25,829 bases of DNA from Verrucomicrobiota bacterium (GTDB lineage Bacteria; Verrucomicrobiota; Verrucomicrobiia; Limisphaerales; JAEYXS01). The stretch is taken from positions 1-25,829 of the forward strand of contig JAEYXS010000081.1 of the NCBI GenBank assembly GCA_023431185.1, read 5' to 3'. Below the pieces are notes generated by a model. It ran no database searches. It was given only the letters and a program-made list of their open reading frames with translations, and had not been told where the DNA came from. A program made the translations under genes and the position numbers. Shown here in pieces: positions 21,175 to 25,829 of this stretch. Position 1 is the first letter of the stretch. Each line of letters opens with the position of its first letter.

Positions 21175-24075
21175 TCACTCAAATTCACTCTTCTTTTTCG
21201 GGGTCGCCTTCGGTGGCGTCCAGCCGTCGATCGGATGCTCCTTCACGATCTCCTCCACCTGCCATAACGCCGCCCGGTCCGGATATTTCGCCCGCACCTT
21301 GGCCACCTGTTCCGGCATGATCTCCGTGCCGGTATTATCCCAGGATGTCCGGATAAAGGTCAGCACCGCCGCCATCTCGGCATCATTCAGCAACCCGCCC
21401 ATCGGCGGCATTGCCGCATTGTAGCCGATGCCATGCACCTCCAACGGCCCTTCGAGCCCATGCAAGGCCACCTTGATCATTCGCTCTGGATCGCCCTCCA
21501 CCCACTGGTTCGCCTGCAAGGGCGGGAACGCGCCCGGCACGCCTTCGCCACTGCCCATATGACATTGCCCACAGAAATTCTCCCGCCGATAGATCTCCGC
21601 TCCTAAACGCAACTTCTCGCCGGAGATGATCAAACGCCCCGCATATTGCTCATAACCCTTCGGCCAATCTTTGTAAGCCACGCTCTGCATCGCGCTGATC
21701 GCGCCGCGCCGCTTTACGTAACCGCCCTTCTCTGCCAGTTCCGCCAGTGTCGCAAAGATCTCCGGCCGCTTGGCCGGCACGCGCAAAGCCCCTTTCATCG
21801 CATCCCGCACCGCTTCCGCCGTGATGTTCGGATGCGTCTTGATGTAGTTGAGCAACGTCGGATACAGCTTCGTCTGCGAACCGATGTCCGTGATAAGTGC
21901 CGCGCCCGCCATCAGCACATCCACCTCTTTGAGCGACTCCGCCAGCTTGATCGTTTCCTGCGGCTTGTCCGCATTCGCATTCAACAGACCCGCGTAAGAA
22001 GCCCGCCGCAGATCTTCATCCGTCGTGGCCACACCACGCTTCAGATACGCCGTGAACGCCGCCTGGCCCAGCACCGAATCCGCCACCGGCAGGGACGCCA
22101 CGCGACGCGTGATGCCGCTCACCTCCGGCTTGCCCAGCTCCTTCAGCTTGTCCGCCACCTGGAAGAGCACCGCCGCCCGGCTCGTGTTCCATTCCTTTTG
22201 AAACCGCTCGATCACTGCGTTATGCACCTCCGCCTTCAGGCTGTTGCGCGACAGCGCTTCGAACCCCGCCAGCGGCGTCCACTTATTCGCGACATTGGCT
22301 GCGAGATCCGCATCGTTCAACTTGCTCACGGCGAAAATACTCTCACCATAACCCGGGATCGGCCCAAATCGCTTCAAGTAATTCAGGCAACGATCCATCG
22401 CATACGCCAGCCCCAGATCCATCGGCAACTCGGACGCCTTCACGATCAGTGCCGCCGCTTCCGTGGAGTCCATGCAACTCAGCGCATTCGCCGCTTCCAG
22501 CCGCACTTTCATGTCCGGATCGAAGATCAGCTTGCGCAGATGCTTCATCGCATCCGGCATCTGATACAGCTCGAAGCGCAACGCCATCGTCGCCGAGGCG
22601 CGGATGTTCGGCTCCTTCGCCTCCAGCAATTGCTCGAGCAGTTTGAAATCCGGCTGGTGCAATCCCTGCGTGATCCACAGCGCTTCCAGCTTGTGCAGTT
22701 CGTAGTCCGGATGTTTCGCATCCAGGTTGCGCACCCACTTGCTCAGCGCGGGCAACACATCCTTCGCATTGCGCTCCTGCAACTCGCGTCGCGCATGATA
22801 CTTCGTGCGCAAGATCGGGTCCTTCAACAGGTCCAGCAGCTTCTCCACGGGCTCACCCACGATCTGCGGCTGCTTCGAGAGCGGCCGGTCCTTGTACACG
22901 ATGCGCCAGATGCGCCCGTGCGAATACCCGCGCCGCTCATCACGGAAGGTGTATTGCATGTGGCCGATGACGTTGTTGTAGAAATCGCACACATACAGCG
23001 CGCCATCCGGTCCGAACATCAACGAGATGGGCCGGAAGTTCGTATCCCGCGCCTGCACCAGGTCATTCGTCTTTGTGGTGACATAACCGGAACCCTTGTC
23101 CTCCACCGTGACCCAGCGGATGCCATGGAAGCCGATGCATTGTCCGTTCAAGTAAGTGCCCTGCACCTCCGGCGGAAAATTATGGCTGCTCACGAATTCC
23201 GCGCCCGAGTTCGGCCGGCCCTTCTTGAAGAAGCTCAACCGCTCCTCCTTCACCTTGCCGTGATGGTTCAGCGTGTCCGCGATGTCGTCCAAGGCGAACT
23301 TGCTCATCAGATGCGGCAGGTAATAGTTATGCCCCGGCGAGGCATCCAGCAAGATGGGATGACCCCACTTGTCGAACACGATGCCCCACGGATTCGACCA
23401 CCCGTAATTGCCGAAAAGGTCCACCCGCTCGCTGCCCGGTTTGTAACGGATCACCGAGGAATCATGCACGCGTTGCGGTCCCCACGGCGTCTCGATGTTC
23501 GACACCAGGAACGTCCCCTCCGCCATGTAAAAGGAACCATCCGGTGCCCATTGGAAGGCCGAGATCGCATGGTGACTGTCCTCGGAACCGAAGCCATGCA
23601 GCACGATACGTTTCTGATCTGCGCGCCCATCGCCGTCCGTATCCTTCAAGTGCATCAGGTTCGGCTCGGCGGACACATACGCCCCGCCATCCCCGATGAT
23701 GAATCCCATCGGCAGATAAAGATTGTCCGCGAACACCGTGTACGTATCCGCCTTCCCATCCTTGTCCTTGTCCTCGAGGATGACGATGGAATCCTTATAC
23801 TTCTCATCCGGCTTGATATGCGGATAAGACGGCGAATTCGCCACCCACAACCGCCCCTGCCGGTCCCAGTGCATCGCCACCGGATTCGGGATCGGAAAAT
23901 CCTTCTCCGACGCGAACAGCTCGATCTCATACCCCGGCGGCAAAGTCATCGTCGCCTTGCTCTCCTCCGGCGTCAGGTAATGCGCCTTGTCCTTCACATT
24001 CGGGTCCAGCGCGAACCCGCTCAACGCCCCACCCAATAATCCCGCCACCATCAAAGCTTTCATGAACTGCTTCAT
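21175..24075 (-). CDS. PVC-type heme-binding propeller protein (CxxCH)
   Basis: A 966-residue exported protein of the PVC membrane-bound dehydrogenase/heme-binding type. After a signal peptide (MKALMVAGLLGGALSGFA) comes a propeller (about 45-400) with PNPVAMHWDRQGRLWVANSP and SLMFGPDGALYVCDFYNNVIGH. Aspartate-rich loops DKDKDGKADTY and DTDGDGRADQ look like calcium sites. A HEAT-repeat region (about 410-800) follows, then a C-terminal cytochrome c domain with CGQCH at 835-839 and axial Met in AAMPPMGGL. I infer periplasmic oxidation of a carbohydrate-like substrate; unproven. The ATG at 24075 has GAG six bases upstream, while the ATG at 24081 directly abuts it, so the shorter form was chosen. 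A GDSL hydrolase gene precedes it on the same strand and a strong terminator follows. Confidence 0.92.
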   Translation of the reverse strand: MKQFMKALMVAGLLGGALSGFALDPNVKDKAHYLTPEESKATMTLPPGYEIELFASEKDFPIPNPVAMHWDRQGRLWVANSPSYPHIKPDEKYKDSIVILEDKDKDGKADTYTVFADNLYLPMGFIIGDGGAYVSAEPNLMHLKDTDGDGRADQKRIVLHGFGSEDSHHAISAFQWAPDGSFYMAEGTFLVSNIETPWGPQRVHDSSVIRYKPGSERVDLFGNYGWSNPWGIVFDKWGHPILLDASPGHNYYLPHLMSKFALDDIADTLNHHGKVKEERLSFFKKGRPNSGAEFVSSHNFPPEVQGTYLNGQCIGFHGIRWVTVEDKGSGYVTTKTNDLVQARDTNFRPISLMFGPDGALYVCDFYNNVIGHMQYTFRDERRGYSHGRIWRIVYKDRPLSKQPQIVGEPVEKLLDLLKDPILRTKYHARRELQERNAKDVLPALSKWVRNLDAKHPDYELHKLEALWITQGLHQPDFKLLEQLLEAKEPNIRASATMALRFELYQMPDAMKHLRKLIFDPDMKVRLEAANALSCMDSTEAAALIVKASELPMDLGLAYAMDRCLNYLKRFGPIPGYGESIFAVSKLNDADLAANVANKWTPLAGFEALSRNSLKAEVHNAVIERFQKEWNTSRAAVLFQVADKLKELGKPEVSGITRRVASLPVADSVLGQAAFTAYLKRGVATTDEDLRRASYAGLLNANADKPQETIKLAESLKEVDVLMAGAALITDIGSQTKLYPTLLNYIKTHPNITAEAVRDAMKGALRVPAKRPEIFATLAELAEKGGYVKRRGAISAMQSVAYKDWPKGYEQYAGRLIISGEKLRLGAEIYRRENFCGQCHMGSGEGVPGAFPPLQANQWVEGDPERMIKVALHGLEGPLEVHGIGYNAAMPPMGGLLNDAEMAAVLTFIRTSWDNTGTEIMPEQVAKVRAKYPDRAALWQVEEIVKEHPIDGWTPPKATPKKKSEFE

Positions 24076-24134
24076 AATCATCTCAAAATTCTGAATTCAT
24101 CTTCCACACTCGCCGAACTCTGCCGGCCTTTTCC

Positions 24135-24157
24135 CATCTGCGCTTATCTGCGGTTAA
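24135..24157 (+). repeat. Period-10 micro-tandem repeat, second copy
   Basis: CATCTGCGCT, TATCTGCGGT, TAA in 10-base phase, in the 150-base gap between the GDSL hydrolase and cytochrome genes. Confidence 0.6.
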
Positions 24158-24190
24158 ACTTTTCCAGCCTTCGCTTCGGTCTTTCCCTTT

Positions 24191-24222
24191 ATCTGTGTGT
24201 ATCCGTGTTCATCCGTGGCTAA
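24191..24222 (+). repeat. Period-10 micro-tandem repeat, third copy
   Basis: ATCTGTGTGT, ATCCGTGTTC, ATCCGTGGCT, AA in 10-base phase, ending in the same GTGGYTAA as the other two copies. It ends three bases before the stop codon of the GDSL hydrolase gene. Confidence 0.65.
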
Positions 24223-24225
24223 TAA

Positions 24226-25251
24226 CTACTTCTCCGTGGGCTTCCCCGCCCACACCTGCGCCACCAGCGGCTTCTTCGCCTGGAACACCAGCTTGTCCGC
24301 GTCCTCATCCACCTCCCACAACCGCAACATCTCCGCATCCGTGATCATCGGCACCTTCTGCGCCCAGATCTGCCGCCGACGCCCATAGATGTATTCCCCG
24401 TTCACCGCGCGGAAATGGATCCAGAACCGGTCATTCTTGAACGCCACCAAGTCACGGAACGCCTTCGCCTCCTTCACCCCCGTCGTCGCCACCTTGCCAT
24501 CGAACCACCCAAGCTGCTGCGCCATCCACTGGCTGATCACCCAGTCACCGTACTCGGACTGGTGAATCCCATTGAACGTCAGCTTCTCTTTTGGATTCTT
24601 CTTCATCCACTCCAGATGCGCGTTGAACAAGTCGATGAACGGCACGCTGTTCGCCGCCGCCACCTCGCTCATCGCCTTCACATACTTCGCCAGATCCTTG
24701 TTATGCTGCACGCCATCCGGCAGCGGCTTGCCCAGATTCTCATGCGCGATCGGCGACACCAGCAGCAACCTCGGCGCCGTCCTCCCGTTATACTTCTGCG
24801 CCAGATGATCCTTCAGATACGCATCCAGATCCGTGCGGAACTTCGCCAGCCCCGCCTCGCCTTGGAACGACTCATTCATGCCAAAGCACAGGATGAGCGC
24901 ATCCGCCCCCACGCCATTGAACCACACCTCCTTCGGGTCCACGTTCGCCTTCGGCAACGACAGCTTCGCCTTCAGATCGCCGAAGAGATACGGCCGCGGC
25001 TGGAGCGAGATCTCATCCGCGCTCCACGCCATGCTGCGCATCCGCAGATTATGGTTGGGATACTGCGCGTGCAGGGCGGACTCGAAATAGCCGAACATCT
25101 CCATCCGCTCGCCGAACGTGTTCCCGAGCACCACGATCGTCTCCCCCTTCTGCGGCTCCCATTTCACCGCCGCCGCGACTGCCGTAAACGAACCCGCCGC
25201 CCAAGTAATTGTGGCGACCAAAGTTAAAGCCAATTTGTGCCAAGTATTCAT
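24226..25251 (-). CDS. SGNH/GDSL-like hydrolase, secreted
   Basis: A 341-residue exported protein of the SGNH/GDSL hydrolase fold (serine esterases/acetylesterases). A signal peptide (LALTLVATITWAAGSFTAVAAA) is followed by block I in the variant form VVLGNTFGERM, where GNT replaces GDS, a CFGMNES block like the Asn-bearing block III, and FNGIHQSEYGDW with the final catalytic His. The nucleophile Ser is thus a Thr or is displaced, a form often seen in PVC relatives, where such a domain precedes or is fused to PVC heme-binding proteins. Here it is a separate gene, 150 bases upstream of one, on the same strand. The ATG at 25251 gives a normal signal peptide; an upstream GTG at 25329 does not. 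Substrate unknown; deacetylation of a polysaccharide is a guess. Confidence 0.82.
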   Translation of the reverse strand: MNTWHKLALTLVATITWAAGSFTAVAAAVKWEPQKGETIVVLGNTFGERMEMFGYFESALHAQYPNHNLRMRSMAWSADEISLQPRPYLFGDLKAKLSLPKANVDPKEVWFNGVGADALILCFGMNESFQGEAGLAKFRTDLDAYLKDHLAQKYNGRTAPRLLLVSPIAHENLGKPLPDGVQHNKDLAKYVKAMSEVAAANSVPFIDLFNAHLEWMKKNPKEKLTFNGIHQSEYGDWVISQWMAQQLGWFDGKVATTGVKEAKAFRDLVAFKNDRFWIHFRAVNGEYIYGRRRQIWAQKVPMITDAEMLRLWEVDEDADKLVFQAKKPLVAQVWAGKPTEK

Positions 25252-25405
25252 GCGTGTGACAGACAAACTAAACAACCAAACCCCACCCAGAGCAAGCCCG
25301 GCGGTGTTCTCGGAATATAGACGCCCCACCGCCCGTCGAGATTCGACAATCTCTTCTTCGTCCTGAACCCCGCACCTTGTGGTCGGGGCGTCCTCGATTC
25401 CCGTT

Positions 25406-25458
25406 TTGGAGTGCGGAGGCTTGCCTCCGCTTTCCGCCCGAGGCGGCTTGACGCCTCG
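25406..25458 (+). repeat. Double palindrome with TTGGAGTG head
   Basis: TTGGAGT leads into stem GCGGAGGC (25413-25420) / GCCTCCGC (25423-25430), loop TT. A second stem follows, CGAGGCG (25439-25445) / CGCCTCG (25452-25458), loop GCTTGA. Confidence 0.65.
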
Positions 25459-25521
25459 CCTCCCGTCCCCATCCCCATTCCAATTTTCTATTCTTCATGC
25501 CTCGTATTCTAGGGAGGGGGG

Positions 25522-25573
25522 TAGGACATCCGCTGTCCTAGGTCCCCTTTTCTGAAAAATATTTTAGAAAACC
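25522..25573 (+). repeat. Palindromic element C with A/T-rich tail
   Basis: Stem TAGGACA (25522-25528) / TGTCCTA (25534-25540), loop TCCGC, followed by CTGAAAAATATTTTAGAAAA. It is the third member of the element A/B/C family, in the same orientation; compared with element B, one base pair of the stem has changed on both sides. Confidence 0.65.
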
Positions 25574-25666
25574 TAACTATTTGACCACCAGAAACTTAAA
25601 CCAAAAACAACCCCTCCAAACCCAATTTCCCCTAAAAATAATTCGCGCCAATCAGCGAAATTTTCA

Positions 25667-25684
25667 CCCCGGCTTCAGTCGGGG
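25667..25684. repeat. Short inverted repeat CCCCG/CGGGG
   Basis: CCCCG (25667-25671) pairs with CGGGG (25680-25684) around GCTTCAGT. Small and G/C-rich; role unknown. Confidence 0.45.
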
Positions 25685-25722
25685 AGCGTCACCCCCTTTT
25701 TTCCTCCCAGTTTCGCGCCCCC

Positions 25723-25754
25723 GTGGAGCGCGGGCGTCTCGCCCGCAGCAACGC
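25723..25754 (+). repeat. GTGGAGCG-headed palindrome
   Basis: GTGGAGCG head, then stem GCGGGCG (25730-25736) / CGCCCGC (25740-25746), loop TCT, followed by AGCAACGC. It shares its head with 8540-8547. Confidence 0.6.
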
Positions 25755-25829
25755 ACCTGAGCAAAACCAGCCCACCCTCGCCCAAAATCACCCGCCAAGA
25801 AATCCCCCATTCGCCTGTCCCCCTTCGGT

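Larger units (their letters stand above)
25252..25829. other. Gene-free, repeat-rich spacer
   Basis: About 580 bases upstream of the GDSL hydrolase gene with no supported coding sequence. It contains at least six separate inverted repeats: 25374-25390 (CCCCGCAC/GTGGTCGGGG type), 25413-25430, 25439-25458, 25522-25540, 25667-25684 and 25730-25746. An A/T-rich stretch lies between the fourth and fifth. Confidence 0.65.

Noticed and set aside
21646..24039. Very long open frame (797 codons) on the plus strand
   Set aside because: It lies fully antisense to the PVC cytochrome gene and encodes an Arg/His/Gln/Ile-rich sequence with no domain. It is a product of GC-rich codon use in the real gene.
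24135..24222. CRISPR-like array
   Set aside because: Units are only 10 bases with no spacers of constant length and no cas genes; they are micro-tandem repeats.

Overview
The window looks like a chromosomal segment of a member of the PVC superphylum, most likely a Verrucomicrobiota bacterium (Pedosphaera/Limisphaerales-like). This rests on gene content: a DUF1501 protein beside a PSCyt1/DUF1549/DUF1553 protein, two large 'Pirellula/Verrucomicrobium-type' heme-binding beta-propeller cytochromes, a GDSL-like hydrolase beside one of them, and intergenic spacers full of short palindromic and micro-tandem repeats. The DNA is GC-rich, so long antisense open frames are common and were discarded. No rRNA, tRNA or CRISPR array was seen.

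Layout: (1) 1-1191, the 3' part of an insertion sequence with a DDE integrase-type transposase cut by the window edge. (2) 1417-3147 (+), a dicarboxylate/amino-acid:cation symporter followed by a hotdog acyl-CoA thioesterase. (3) 3338-3835 (-), a small lipoprotein. (4) 4006-9118 (-), a probable unit of a small membrane-anchored protein, a 1030-residue PSCyt1-DUF1549-DUF1553 protein and a Tat-exported DUF1501 protein. (5) 9119-9962, a gene-free spacer with several inverted repeats. (6) 9963-12983 (+), a secreted fusion of sugar-binding-like domain, propeller, HEAT-like repeats and cytochrome c, ending in a textbook terminator. (7) 13215-16461 (-), an SDR dehydrogenase (possibly L-fucose dehydrogenase) and an octaheme cytochrome with TPRs. 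(8) 16565-17467 (-), a tight overlapping operon of addiction-module antitoxin, RelE/ParE toxin and a small low-molecular-weight tyrosine phosphatase that seems to start at CTG. (9) 17517-20960 (-), a Tat-exported SMP-30-like propeller protein and an orphan membrane histidine kinase. (10) 21134-25251 (-), a GDSL/SGNH hydrolase followed by a PVC-type cytochrome propeller and a strong terminator. (11) 25252-25829, a gene-free, repeat-rich end.

Most of the larger proteins carry export signals and c-type heme sites or propellers. Together they suggest extracytoplasmic oxidation or processing of carbohydrates, as is typical of PVC bacteria, but substrates cannot be read from the sequence.

The most interesting material lies outside the big enzymes. 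There is the antitoxin-toxin-phosphatase operon with its CTGA stop/start overlap. There are also at least three families of small palindromic repeats. In two of them the two arms of the stem change together between copies: a GTAG-headed REP-like family with a TCCT loop, and a TATGACA/TGTCATA-type hairpin followed by an A/T-rich tail. No REP-associated transposase is present in the window.
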